Shown: positions 35,561 through 44,784, counted from the stretch's first letter. The stretch is DNA of 64,000 nucleotides from Spongiactinospora rosea (GCF_003315795.1 NZ_QMEY01000036.1:1-64000), one strand, 5' to 3'. Program-made: numbers and translations. The notes: a model not told the origin generated them from the sequence alone.

Positions 35561-36967
35561 CTATGTCACGGAGGGTGTCGGCTCAGGGCTGGTCGGCTCG
35601 GGCGTCGGCGTGGGGTCGGGCGACTCGCCGGTCTTCGGCGCGGTGGGGCTGGACGGCGGCGTGGGGGACGGCGGGCGAGTCGGCCTGCGGGTGGGTCGCG
35701 GGCGCGGGCGTTGCTCGTAGCGGGGGTGGTCGGGCCGCATGGTCAGCGGCGGCTCTGATGTGGGGGCAGGCGGACGGACGACCGATGGGCGCGGCCTTCG
35801 CGGAGGCTCCGGCGCCGGGCTCTCGCGTGGCGGGGAGAATGGCGTCGGTTCGGCCCCCAGCGGGTGCAGCGTGGCGTCGTAGGAGGGCGCGAACGGCACG
35901 AACGGCGGCTCGCCGGTGATCGGCTCGGGGAAGGCCGGCTCGTGTACCGGACCCACCGCGCCCGGCCCTCCGGGCTCGCCGGGATCGGACCATCCGCCGC
36001 CGGTCGGGGCCGGCCGGGACGCGTTGGCCGCGGCCTGCCTGCCGGGCGCCTCGCCCGCGAACCCGAACGCGTAGATCACCGCGATCAGCGTGGCCACCGC
36101 CGCAACCGCCCCGGCAGCCGCGACAGGAACCCGGCGACCCCCTTTGATGCCCCTGGCCGGGAACCCGCGGGCGTCGAGCATGCCCACCCGCCCCGCCACG
36201 TATCGCCGGTAGGGCAGCAGGCCGGGGTCGGTGAAGCAGGACAGCACCCGCACCCGCAGCGTCTCCGGCAGCGGCGTGGCGGGCAGCAGGTCGAACACCT
36301 TGGCCGCGGAGATCTGCCTGGCCCGGTGCGGCCCGCAGGCGTCGCACCGGGCGATGTGGCCCACCAGGCGCTCGCGCGTCTGCGGGGTCAGCTCGCCCCG
36401 GAACCCGGCCAGGATGCGCGCCCGCCGCAGGCAGTCGCTGGGGCCCTTGCGGGCCAGGTACTCGGCGGTCACGGCGTCGCGCAGCCGCCCGAGCGCGGCC
36501 TCGTGCGCCTCGCGTACCGAACCCGCCGCCATCCCGGTGACCTCGGCGATCTCCTCCATGCCGAGCCCGCGCCCGGTGGCCAGGCCGAGCACCCGGCGAT
36601 CGGCGGGCGGCAGGCTCCAGGTGGCGTGCCAGGCGATGACGCTCAGCTCCGCCCCTGGCGCGCGGGCGGCCGGGGGCGGGTCGGGCGCGGGGGCCGGGCC
36701 GCCGCGGCCGGTCTGGAGCGCGCGCCGGTCGCACTCCACCCTGGCCAGCGCGAGCAGCCACAGTCGCAGCCGCGCGGGATCGCTGAGCACGTGAATGTTG
36801 GCCTCGGCCGCGATCAGTGTGTCGCGCAGGGCGACCTGCGCGCCATCCGGACTGCCGAGGACGAAAATACAGAATCGGTGGATGTCCTCGGCATAGGTGT
36901 CATAGAGCACGGCGAGGGCGCCCGGATCGCGGGCGCGCAGGGCTTCCACCAGGACGCGTTCGCTCAT
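35561..36967 (-). CDS. Sigma-70-like protein fused to zinc-finger, TM helix and Pro-rich tail
   Basis: 468 residues in four parts. Residues 1-80 look like ECF sigma region 2 (ALRARDPGALAVLYDTYAEDIHRFC...), and 108-170 like region 4 (LPPADRRVLGLATGRGLGMEEIAEVTGMAAGSV). A ZAS-like H204-x3-C208-x2-C211 motif follows, as in anti-sigma factors. One TM helix lies at 280-303, and a 160-residue Pro/Thr/Glu-rich extracytoplasmic tail follows. Sigma and anti-sigma modules in one chain imply a membrane-held regulator released by cleavage or signal. A -10 TACAAT lies at 36986-36991 (minus), giving a very short leader before ATG 36967. Target genes are unknown. Confidence 0.8.
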   Translation of the reverse strand: MSERVLVEALRARDPGALAVLYDTYAEDIHRFCIFVLGSPDGAQVALRDTLIAAEANIHVLSDPARLRLWLLALARVECDRRALQTGRGGPAPAPDPPPAARAPGAELSVIAWHATWSLPPADRRVLGLATGRGLGMEEIAEVTGMAAGSVREAHEAALGRLRDAVTAEYLARKGPSDCLRRARILAGFRGELTPQTRERLVGHIARCDACGPHRARQISAAKVFDLLPATPLPETLRVRVLSCFTDPGLLPYRRYVAGRVGMLDARGFPARGIKGGRRVPVAAAGAVAAVATLIAVIYAFGFAGEAPGRQAAANASRPAPTGGGWSDPGEPGGPGAVGPVHEPAFPEPITGEPPFVPFAPSYDATLHPLGAEPTPFSPPRESPAPEPPRRPRPSVVRPPAPTSEPPLTMRPDHPRYEQRPRPRPTRRPTRPPSPTPPSSPTAPKTGESPDPTPTPEPTSPEPTPSVT

Positions 36968-37107
36968 GTGACGGATGGTAAACGTATTGTAACTGCTTGT
37001 TCTACCGATTCAGCGAGGCTGGTCGGGATCACCGTGGAATTCCAGAAAATGGCGTTGATAACGTGGATAACGCCGGTTTCCCGGTTTACGGAATATTGCC
37101 GGAAAAG

Positions 37108-37914
37108 CTATGGCCGTCCCGCCGTTCCGGGCATTTCCTGCCTGCCGCGGTCCTTCTCGAAGGGCGGCGTCGTGGGCCTGCTGGTGTGCACCGGCACCGC
37201 CCCGCCCGCCGCCAGCTCCTCGTACGGCCGGCTCGTCGTCCCCCAGGTACGCGCCACGACCTCGGCCCTGGCCACCCCCGCGGGCGGCTTGTCCACGGTG
37301 AGGATGAACCTCGGCTTGCCATCGGACCGCACGTCGTCCACGAACGTGCTCGCCCCGCCGAGCAGCTTGCCCGCCTGGTCGCGCAGCAGCGCGGTGACCA
37401 CCAGGCTGCCGGCCGCCAGCCGGTACGGGTTGCCGACCCGCCCGGTCACCAGGTACGAGCCGTTCTTCTGCCGCCGCTGGAACACGTCCGTGACCGGGAA
37501 CGCCCGGAAGGCCGAGGTGATCCGCCCGGCCGGCTTCCACTGCGCGGGCCGGTAGGAGAGGTGGACCTTGACCGGGCGCTGCGCCGCGATGGCCTGCCCG
37601 CTGAACGCCAGCGTGCCCGCCGGGGGCACCGCGTCGAGCGGCTGTTCCATCCGCACGACCTCGGCGCCCCGGTCGTCGCTCGCCACGATCGTGGCGACCA
37701 CCTGTTCGCCGAAGTGCCAGGGGTTCTGGTTGCCGAGCACGGCGGCCCAGTTGACCACGTAGCCGTCGGCGCTCTTGGCGATCGAGGACGCCTGCTCGCG
37801 CACCGTGAGCGGCTTCAGTCGCCGCTCCTGCCGCTCCTCACCCGCGCACGCGGAGAGGGACGCCAGGGCCAGGCACCCGGCGACGATGAAAACACCACTA
37901 CGCTGCGTCACCAT
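37108..37914 (-). CDS. Putative lipoprotein, unknown function
   Basis: 268 residues with a lipoprotein signal (VFIVAGCLALASLSAC, lipobox LSAC at about residue 23), so it should be anchored outside the membrane. The body is beta-rich with two repeated-looking segments, one around 50-140 and one around 150-245 (GSYLVTGRVGNPYRLAAGSLVVTALLRD). This is reminiscent of FxLYD or immunoglobulin-like folds, but no family is certain. The Pro/Thr/charged tail is low complexity. ATG 37914. It lies upstream of the sigma-like gene on the same strand, 140 bp away, which could make it a partner. Confidence 0.7.
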   Translation of the reverse strand: MVTQRSGVFIVAGCLALASLSACAGEERQERRLKPLTVREQASSIAKSADGYVVNWAAVLGNQNPWHFGEQVVATIVASDDRGAEVVRMEQPLDAVPPAGTLAFSGQAIAAQRPVKVHLSYRPAQWKPAGRITSAFRAFPVTDVFQRRQKNGSYLVTGRVGNPYRLAAGSLVVTALLRDQAGKLLGGASTFVDDVRSDGKPRFILTVDKPPAGVARAEVVARTWGTTSRPYEELAAGGAVPVHTSRPTTPPFEKDRGRQEMPGTAGRP

Positions 37915-38012
37915 ACGGTCATAACCCGCGAGCCGGAGCGGGCTCCCGGCGACACGCGGCGCGGCTACGAACTCTTTGCGCGGGCTCTTCACCAGGCCGT
38001 TCAGCAGGCCCT

Positions 38013-39623
38013 TCAGCGCTGGCGGACGACCCGTCCCTCGTCCCACACCGGCTCGGCGGCCTCGTACACCCGGCCGTCGGCCCCGAAGATCAGGAACCGG
38101 TCGAAGTCGGCGGCGAACCATCGGTCGTGGGTGACCGCGACCACCGTGCCGTCGAAGGCGTCCAGCCCCTCCTGCAACGCCTCCGCGCTGGCCAGGTCGA
38201 GGTTGTCGGTCGGCTCGTCGAGCAGCAGCAGCGTCGCCCCGGACAGCTCCAGCAGCAGGATCTGCAGCCGGGCCTGCTGCCCGCCGGACAGCGTCTCGAA
38301 GCGCTGGTCGCCCACGTCACCGGCCAGTTCGTACCGGGACAGCGCCTTCATCGCCTCGTTCCTGAGCCTGGCGTGCTCGGACATGACGATCTCGCACGGT
38401 GTACGGCCGACCAGCTCGGGCCGGGCGTGCGTCTGCGCGAAGTGGCCAGGTACGACCCGCGCGCCGAGCTTGGCCAGCCCCGTGTGCCGGATCGGCTCAC
38501 CGCCCAGCAGCCGCAGGAAGTGGGACTTGCCCGACCCGTTGGAACCGAGCACCGCGACCCGCTCGCCGTACCAGATCTCCAGGTCGAACGGCCGCATCAG
38601 GCCGGTCAGCTCCAGCTCCTCGCACACGATCGCGCGCTTGCCGGTGCGTCCGCCGCGCAGCCGCATGCTGATCAACTGGTCGCGCGGCGGCACCTCCGGC
38701 GGCCCCGCGTCCTCGAACCGGCGCAGCCGGGTCTGGGCGGCGTGGTAGGCCGGGGCCATGCCGTCGTTGTAGCTCGCCTTCTGCTTGAGCATGATGACCA
38801 GCCGCTTGAGCTTGGCGTGCTCCTCGTCCCAGCGCCTGCGCAGCTCCTCCAGCCGCTCGTTGCGCTCCTTGCGGGCCTCGGCGTATCCGGCGAACCCGCC
38901 GCCGTGGATCCAGACGTTGCCCGACTCGACGGTGACGATCCGGTCCACCGCGTTGGCCAGCAACTGGCGGTCGTGGCTGACCATCAGCACGGTCTTCGGC
39001 GTCTCCCGCAGCACCTGCTCCAGCCACAGCTTGCCGGGCACGTCGAGGTAGTTGTCCGGCTCGTCGAGCAGCAGCACCTGGTCGGGGCCGCGCAGCAGCG
39101 CCTCCAGGACCAGCCGTTTCTGCTCGCCCCCGGACAGCGTGTTGACCTCGCGGTACTTCACCCCGTCGTACGGGACGCCGAGCGCCGCCACCGTGCAGGT
39201 GTCCCACAGGACCTCGATGTCGTAGCCGCCCGCGTCGGTGTAGTCGGTGATCGCCTGCGCGTAGCGCAACTGCGTCTTCTCGTCGTCGCGCTCCATCATG
39301 GTCAGCTCGGCGGCGGCGAGCCGGTCGGCCGCCTCCCGCACGCGCGGCGGCGCGACGCTCAGCAGCAGGTCATGGACGGTACGGCCGTCGCGGATGCTGC
39401 CGATGAACTGCCGCATCACGCCCAGCCCGCCGGAGCTGGCCACGGTGCCCTCGATCGGCTGGAGGTCGCCCGCGATCAGCCGGACCAGGGTCGTCTTGCC
39501 CGCGCCGTTGGGGCCGACCAGCGCGGCCTTGACCCCCTCGCCGACCCGGAAGGAGACGTCGTCGAGCAGCGGCCGCCCGTCGGGCAGGACATACGTCAGG
39601 TGCCCGACCTCGACGTGCGACAC
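38013..39623 (-). CDS. ABC-F family ATPase
   Basis: 536 residues with two ABC ATPase modules and no membrane domain. Walker A sites are GPNGAGKTTL (about 37-46) and GSNGSGKSHFL (about 344-354). Signatures are LSGGEQKRL and LSGGQQARL, and Walker B regions are LLLDEPDNYLDV and LLLDEPTDNLDL. A charged inter-domain linker (RRWDEEHAKLKRLVIMLKQK) fits translation factors of the EttA/ribosome-protection type. Whether it gives antibiotic resistance or acts as a housekeeping factor cannot be told. GTG 39623 follows AGGGG. Confidence 0.93.
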   Translation of the reverse strand: MSHVEVGHLTYVLPDGRPLLDDVSFRVGEGVKAALVGPNGAGKTTLVRLIAGDLQPIEGTVASSGGLGVMRQFIGSIRDGRTVHDLLLSVAPPRVREAADRLAAAELTMMERDDEKTQLRYAQAITDYTDAGGYDIEVLWDTCTVAALGVPYDGVKYREVNTLSGGEQKRLVLEALLRGPDQVLLLDEPDNYLDVPGKLWLEQVLRETPKTVLMVSHDRQLLANAVDRIVTVESGNVWIHGGGFAGYAEARKERNERLEELRRRWDEEHAKLKRLVIMLKQKASYNDGMAPAYHAAQTRLRRFEDAGPPEVPPRDQLISMRLRGGRTGKRAIVCEELELTGLMRPFDLEIWYGERVAVLGSNGSGKSHFLRLLGGEPIRHTGLAKLGARVVPGHFAQTHARPELVGRTPCEIVMSEHARLRNEAMKALSRYELAGDVGDQRFETLSGGQQARLQILLLELSGATLLLLDEPTDNLDLASAEALQEGLDAFDGTVVAVTHDRWFAADFDRFLIFGADGRVYEAAEPVWDEGRVVRQR

Positions 39624-39659
39624 GGTACCGCCCCTTTGCTCTAGCGCCTTTCTCGCAGG

Positions 39660-40994
39660 CTACCGGGGGGCGGGCCGAGAGGCATTCCAATTTTCCGGGG
39701 GGACGTTGTGGTTGATTCGGAAGAGGTTCGCCGGGTCGTGGACGCCCTTCAGGGCCACCAGCCGCCGGTACGTCTCCGGGTCGTACGCCTCGCGCGCGTC
39801 CCCCGCCGTGTCCGGTCCGTTGAACAGGTTGATCAGCGCCCGCCCGGTCCCCCACGGCCGCATCGCGGCCAGCAGCGCGCGGGCCGGGCCCACCGGCCCC
39901 GGCGAGACCGTGGTGAGGGCGTGGGTCGCGTCGCGGTGCCCGGTCGCGCTGGGCACCGCCCCGGTACGCCCGAGGGCCCCGCCGAGCTGCCGCAGTTCGA
40001 CGACCACCGGCCCGGCGTCGCCTCCGGTGTGGGCGATCAGGGTGTCCACGGCCTCGGCGGGCAGGTCGCGCAGCATCATGGAGTGGTCCTGGGTCCGCAC
40101 CGGCCCGGCCGGTTCGTCGAAGATCGAGGCGACCTCCGTGTACGGCTGGACGCCGATCGCGCCCATGACCGGCGGCCCGAGCGTGGCCGGCGGGCGGGTC
40201 TCCGGTCCGGTGTGAACGACGCGTACGTGGGTGAAGGCCCGTCCGCGCAGGTGGCCGGGGATGCTCGGCAGGTCGGGGAACCGGACCAGCGCCACGGACG
40301 AGTTGGTCTCCTCCGGGAGGTCCAGCGTCCATTCGCGCCAGGCGTGCACGACCTCGGCGGCGCGGTCGCCGGGGTAGTAGAGCCCGCCGCCGTACACGTG
40401 GGTGAGCGGGACCAGGCCGATCTCCAGGGCGGTGACGGCCCCGAAGTTGCCCTTGCCGCCGCGCAGCGCCCAGAACAGGTCCTCGTGGCGGTCCGGGGTC
40501 GCGGTGAGCGCCCGGCCGTCCGCCGTGACGACGTCGATCGACCGTACGTGGTCCACGGCCCAGCCGTACGTACGCCCGAGCACCGGCAGACCGCCGCCCA
40601 GGGTGTAGGAGACCGCGCCCACGCCGGGCGACGTGCCGTTCAGCGGGGCCAGGCCGTACTTCGCGGCCCGCTCGACCACCCGCCCCCAGCGGACCCCCGC
40701 CTCGATCCGCGCGGTGCGGGCGCCGGGGTCGATGCGCACGCCGTTCATCCGCCGGGTGCCGATCAGCACGGCTCCGTCGGCGGGCAGGACCGGGCCGTGG
40801 CCGGTGGCCTGGACGGCGACCGGCAGATCGCGGGCGGCGGCGTGCAGGACGGCCTGCCGTACGTCCTCCGCGGTCTCGGCGGCCACGATCACGGCCGGGC
40901 GGTGATCGACGATCCTGTTGAAACCCTGGCGTTCACTGTCATATCCATCCTGGCCGGGCAGCAGTACCGGGCCTTGGGCGTCGATGAGTGGCAT
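39660..40994 (-). CDS. FAD-binding (PCMH/BBE) oxidoreductase
   Basis: A berberine-bridge-like flavoprotein. The frame gives 444 residues from ATG 40994 (MPLIDAQGPVLLPGQ). The FAD domain includes RPAVIVAAETAEDVRQAV, ATGHGPV (the His often holds FAD covalently), GVRWGRVVERAAKYGL, GGGLPVLGRTYG and ALRGGKGNFG. The BBE C-terminus includes DPETYRRLVALKGVHDPANLFRINHNV. An upstream start at 41054 would fall inside the LysR box, so 40994 is preferred. It is divergent from a LysR gene that probably controls it. The substrate is unknown. Confidence 0.88.
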   Translation of the reverse strand: MPLIDAQGPVLLPGQDGYDSERQGFNRIVDHRPAVIVAAETAEDVRQAVLHAAARDLPVAVQATGHGPVLPADGAVLIGTRRMNGVRIDPGARTARIEAGVRWGRVVERAAKYGLAPLNGTSPGVGAVSYTLGGGLPVLGRTYGWAVDHVRSIDVVTADGRALTATPDRHEDLFWALRGGKGNFGAVTALEIGLVPLTHVYGGGLYYPGDRAAEVVHAWREWTLDLPEETNSSVALVRFPDLPSIPGHLRGRAFTHVRVVHTGPETRPPATLGPPVMGAIGVQPYTEVASIFDEPAGPVRTQDHSMMLRDLPAEAVDTLIAHTGGDAGPVVVELRQLGGALGRTGAVPSATGHRDATHALTTVSPGPVGPARALLAAMRPWGTGRALINLFNGPDTAGDAREAYDPETYRRLVALKGVHDPANLFRINHNVPPENWNASRPAPR

Positions 40995-41052
40995 GCGGCC
41001 CAGTCGATCGCGGACGGGACGGCCGAACCAGACGCACTTGCCCCGTACAGTC

Positions 41053-41067
41053 ATCACAAGCCGTGAT
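41053..41067. promoter_or_regulatory. LysR-type T-N11-A operator
   Basis: ATCAC-AAGCC-GTGAT is a perfect 5+5+5 dyad containing T-N11-A (T41054, A41066). It lies in the divergent gap between the FAD oxidoreductase and the LysR gene, the classical position for autoregulation plus target activation. Confidence 0.75.
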
Positions 41068-41080
41068 AAATGGGGGAATA

Positions 41081-41974
41081 TTGGAGCTTCGGCAGCTCGC
41101 GTACTTCGTCATGGTCGCCGAAACCGGCGGATTCGGGCGGGCGGCGGAACGTCTCGGCATCGTGCAGCCCGCGGTGAGCCAGCAGGTGGCCCGGCTGGAA
41201 CGGGACCTCGGCGTCCGCCTGTTCGACCGCAGCACCAGGCACGTACGGCTCACCGAGGCAGGCGAACGGCTGCTCGGCGAGGCCCGCGCCGCGCTCGCGG
41301 CGGCCGACCGGGTCAGGCACGTGGCCGCCGGCCTGGCCGAGGACGCCGAGTCCACGCTGCGGCTGGGCACCGGCAAGACCCCCGCCGACCGGCTGTACCC
41401 CGCGCTCGAAACACTGGCCGCCGCCATGCCCCGGCTGCGCGTCCGCCTGGTCAAGGTCGGCGTCCCCGAACGGCTGGCGGGCGCACGCGCGGGCGACCTG
41501 GACGCCGCCACCGTCCGCATCATCGACGCGGCCGAGGGCCTGGAACTGATCCCGCTCTGGTCGGACCCGCTGCTCGCCGCGCTGCCCGCCTGCCACCCGC
41601 TCGCCACCGAGCCTGTGCTGCGCCTCTCCTGGCTCGGGGAGCTGCCGCTGCGCCTGGCGGCCCGGAAGGACGCCCCGGCCTTCCACGACTTCGTCAGGGC
41701 CGCGTGCCGGGCGGCGGGCATCGACCCCCCGCCGGGCCCGCGCTTCGTCAACCTGCCCGACACGCTGCTCGGCATCGCCGCGTGCCCGCCGTCGTGGACG
41801 GTCTTCTACGCCGGCAGCGAACCGCCTCCCGCGCGTACCGTCGTCTACCGCCCGCTGGACGGCGTGTGGGTCACCACGTACCTCGCGGTCCCGCCGGGAC
41901 CAGCCTCTCCGCAGGTACGCCATCTGCTCGACGCCTGCGCCGAGGTCGCTTCCCTGCATGGACGGGCGGGCTAG
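41081..41974 (+). CDS. LysR family transcriptional regulator
   Basis: 297 residues. The winged HTH opens with LELRQLAYFVMVAETGGFGRAAERLGIVQPAVSQQVARLERDLG. An effector-binding domain follows from about residue 90 (TLRLGTGKTPADRLYPALETL). TTG 41081 is the start, five bases after GGGGGA; no in-frame ATG with a ribosome site is present. It probably senses a small ligand linked to the divergent flavoenzyme. Confidence 0.9.
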   Translation: MELRQLAYFVMVAETGGFGRAAERLGIVQPAVSQQVARLERDLGVRLFDRSTRHVRLTEAGERLLGEARAALAAADRVRHVAAGLAEDAESTLRLGTGKTPADRLYPALETLAAAMPRLRVRLVKVGVPERLAGARAGDLDAATVRIIDAAEGLELIPLWSDPLLAALPACHPLATEPVLRLSWLGELPLRLAARKDAPAFHDFVRAACRAAGIDPPPGPRFVNLPDTLLGIAACPPSWTVFYAGSEPPPARTVVYRPLDGVWVTTYLAVPPGPASPQVRHLLDACAEVASLHGRAG

Positions 41975-42085
41975 ACTCATCGCGGCGGAGCCCGGCCGGT
42001 CGATCCGCTACCGGCCGCCTACGGCTTTCTTGGTTACTTTCCGCTACCTTCCACTACTTTTCGCACACGGCAAGCAGGGACCGTA

Positions 42086-43222
42086 ATGCCGATGCCCGTC
42101 AGCGAGCACCTCCGGAGCGTGTGGACGCCCCGGGAGCGCGCGTTCTACGTTGACTCGGGCGAGGGCACCAGGAGTTCGGGGCATTTCACGATCTGGCGGC
42201 CGGGGTCGGCCAGCGAGCGCTTCCTGCTGATCGCCCTGGTCGCGGGCGCGCTGGCGGTCGGCCCGCTGTCGGCGACGTTCGGGCCGATGTGGGCGCCGCT
42301 GGTGCTGCTCGCGCCGATCATCCTGTTCGGCGGCCTGCGACTGCGCCCGCCCGGCCTGGTGGTGCTGCTGGCCGCCGCCGCGATCTCCGTCGTACGGGGC
42401 ACGGTCGCGACCGGGCTCCACGTCGTCCCGCTGCTGGTGATCGCCGTGGTGGTGCTCCTCGCCGTACGTCTGGCCAGCTACCGCGACAACGTCGGCATCC
42501 GCGGCATGCGCGGCGGACGCCTGCTCGCCGACCTGCGCGACCGGCTCAAGACCATCAACCGGATCGCCCCGCTGCCGCGCGGCTGGGGCTGCAAGGCCGT
42601 CACCCGGCAGGCCCCCGGTTCGCTGTTCTCCGCCGACCTGACCCTCTCCCACCAGGCCGGCGACCGGCTGGAGATCGCCCTGGTGGACGTCTCCGGCAAG
42701 GGCACCGACGCCGCCAGCCGGGCCCTGATGATCGCCGGAGCCCTCGGCGGCCTGCTCGGCACCGTACCCGCCGAACGCTTCCTGCCCGCCTCCAACGCCT
42801 ACCTGCTCGACCAGCCCGAACTCGACGGCGCCGAGCACGAGGGCATCGTCACCGCCCTGCACCTCAGCCTCGACCTGTCCACCGGCGGCTACACGATCCG
42901 CTGCGCGGGCCACCCCCCGGCCGCCCGCCTGGCCCCCGGCAGCGGCACCTGGCGCCTCAGCGACGCCCACGGCATCGCCCTCGGCGTCACCGACGACGCC
43001 GAGTGGATCCCCGAAAAGGGCTCACTCGCCAAGGGCGACGCCCTGATGCTCTTCACCGACGGCATGTGGGACCCCCGCCTCGGCCCGGACAGCGGCGTGG
43101 ACCGCCTGCTCGGCGAGGCCGAATCCCTGGTCACCAAGGGCTACAAGGAGGCGGGCAACCTCGCCAAGACCCTCGCGGGCAAACGCGACGACTGCGCCCT
43201 GGTCCTCATCTGGCGCACCTGA
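42086..43222 (+). CDS. PP2C/SpoIIE-family membrane serine phosphatase
   Basis: 378 residues. Residues 40-130 hold three to four TM helices (ERFLLIALVAGALAVGPLS, APLVLLAPIILFGGLRL, LVVLLAAAAISVV, VVPLLVIAVVVLLAVRLA). The C-terminal SpoIIE domain has the metal motifs IALVDVSGKGTDAASRA, GGYTIRCAGHPPAARL and LMLFTDGMWDPR. Such enzymes dephosphorylate anti-anti-sigma factors and steer partner-switching control of stress or development. No anti-sigma partner is adjacent. ATG 42086. Confidence 0.92.
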   Translation: MPMPVSEHLRSVWTPRERAFYVDSGEGTRSSGHFTIWRPGSASERFLLIALVAGALAVGPLSATFGPMWAPLVLLAPIILFGGLRLRPPGLVVLLAAAAISVVRGTVATGLHVVPLLVIAVVVLLAVRLASYRDNVGIRGMRGGRLLADLRDRLKTINRIAPLPRGWGCKAVTRQAPGSLFSADLTLSHQAGDRLEIALVDVSGKGTDAASRALMIAGALGGLLGTVPAERFLPASNAYLLDQPELDGAEHEGIVTALHLSLDLSTGGYTIRCAGHPPAARLAPGSGTWRLSDAHGIALGVTDDAEWIPEKGSLAKGDALMLFTDGMWDPRLGPDSGVDRLLGEAESLVTKGYKEAGNLAKTLAGKRDDCALVLIWRT

Positions 43223-43308
43223 CCCCACCCATTCACCAACATTTCCCGACAGGGTCGCTGGATCACCGCCGGCAGTGGGCTTTACCATCCGCTGAAGGGG
43301 GTGATCAC

Positions 43309-43563
43309 ATGAAGCTCTGGAAAGCCGCCACCGTGGCCGCGGGAGTCCTGCTCCTCACCGGATGCGCCATCGACGAACAGATCTTCGTCTCCAACATCAC
43401 CGACAGCCACGGCCGCGCGTGCACCTTCGTCTACACCTCCACCGAGGGGCAGGGCTGGGGCTCCGGCCGCGACATCGACGTCAGCCAACTCGACTGCGAA
43501 TACCCCCCACCCGGCCGCTCCCCCGGCCCCCCGACCACCGCCCCCATGCCCCCACCCCCCTAA
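43309..43563 (+). CDS. Small lipoprotein, 84 aa
   Basis: MKLWKAATVAAGVLLLTGCAIDEQ has a clear lipobox (LLTGC, Cys at 19). A short polar domain follows with two Cys (ACTFVYTSTEG, LDCEYPPP) that may form a disulfide. The tail is Pro-rich (PGRSPGPPTTAPMPPPP). AAGGGGGTGATCAC gives a strong ribosome site for ATG 43309. The function is unknown. The stop TAA is embedded in a C-rich repeat. Confidence 0.75.
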   Translation: MKLWKAATVAAGVLLLTGCAIDEQIFVSNITDSHGRACTFVYTSTEGQGWGSGRDIDVSQLDCEYPPPGRSPGPPTTAPMPPPP

Positions 43564-43580
43564 CCCCCCTAACCCCCGCC
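43550..43580 (-). repeat. G-quadruplex-prone telomere-like repeat
   Basis: Plus strand carries CCCCACCCCCC-TAA-CCCCCC-TAA-CCCCC; the minus strand thus has runs of five to six G separated by TTA or T. This satisfies a four-run G-quadruplex pattern. The first TAA is the stop codon of the small lipoprotein gene. Confidence 0.75.
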
Positions 43581-43666
43581 AAAGGCGCCCAAACGAAGCA
43601 CCACACCCCACCTGGCGGCACTCCCCCACCCCCAACATCCGCGCCGGCTGCACGCCCAAAGCCATC

Positions 43667-44784
43667 GGCCCACCCCCACACCTGCGGCAAGCACGCCGGC
43701 CCAGAGTGGTTGCAGCTTGGTGACCAAGGCCCACCCCCGCACATGCGGAGAGCATGAACGCTTCGTGCCCGAAATCCCCGCCGACCGGGGACCACCCCGC
43801 ACGGGGAGCATAGGGAGGGCGACCATCACAGCGGTGTCGTCGCTGGGCTCCCCGCATGCGGGGAGCACCGCGCTGGCCGCGATGTCGTTGACGATGTCGG
43901 GGGAACCATCCCCGCGCGTGCGGGGAGCACTTGCTGTCACCGAGCGCGGCCTGGACACAGAGGGGACCATCCCCGCGCGTGCGGGGAGCACCGTGATGAT
44001 CGGGCAGCATCGGACTCCTACCCAGGACTATCCCCGCGCGTGCGGGGAGCACGTGAGTTGAGCCATGCACAGACCGTAGGACAGGGGACCATCCCCGCGC
44101 GTGCGGGGAGCACAGCTTCGACAAGCGGATCGGCGAAGCGGGGACGGGACCACCCCCGCGCGTGCGGGGAGCACCCCGAGGTCCCGGTCATGGTCATGAA
44201 CGAGACGGGACCATCCCCGCGCGTGCGGGGAGCACGACTCACCTGCCCGTCCATCATGTGATCAGGGGGGACCATCCCCGCGCGTGCGGGGAGCACCACG
44301 AACTCGATGAACTCGTGGAACTCCGGAGAGGACCATCCCCGCGCGTGCGGGGAGCACAGCCCCCTGATCGTGCCGCCCGCCGTGCCGGCCGGACCATCCC
44401 CGCGCGTGCGGGGAGCACGGAATCGTTATTAGGCCCGAAGGGCCGAGGGGGGGACCATCCCCGCGCGTGCGGGGAGCACGGCAAGCGCGACGGCGACGGC
44501 CCATACCAGGGCGGACCATCCCCGCGCGTGCGGGGAGCACGTGATCACGTCGGCCGCCGCGGCCGGGGTGGTGGGACCATCCCCGCGCGTGCGGGGAGCA
44601 CTATCCGCCCGGGGCCGGGCCGACAGCCGGCCGAGGACCATCCCCGCGCGTGCGGGGAGCACTCGCCTACGAGGCGAGGGAGTATTGCACTCAGAGGACC
44701 ATCCCCGCGCGTGCGGGGAGCACGCCGACACCCAGCAGCACCCCGCCGCCCCCGCCGGACCATCCCCGCGCGTGCGGGGAGCAC
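43667..44784 (-). CRISPR. Type I-E CRISPR array, 19 repeats (15 intact, 4 decayed)
   Basis: Intact repeats end at 43930 and then every 61 bases to 44784; each is 28 bp with 33-bp spacers. Read on the minus strand the repeat begins GTGCTCCCCGCACGCG and ends CGGGGATGGTCC, a standard actinobacterial I-E repeat with an inner hairpin. At the left end four decayed repeats (43667-43694, 43728-43755, 43789-43811 with a 5-bp loss, 43845-43868) still keep 33-bp spacing. This marks the left as the old, trailer end. The repeat at 43902-43930 has one extra A. No cas genes are in the window. The frames that appear to code IPARAGST repeats are only translated CRISPR repeats. Confidence 0.99.
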
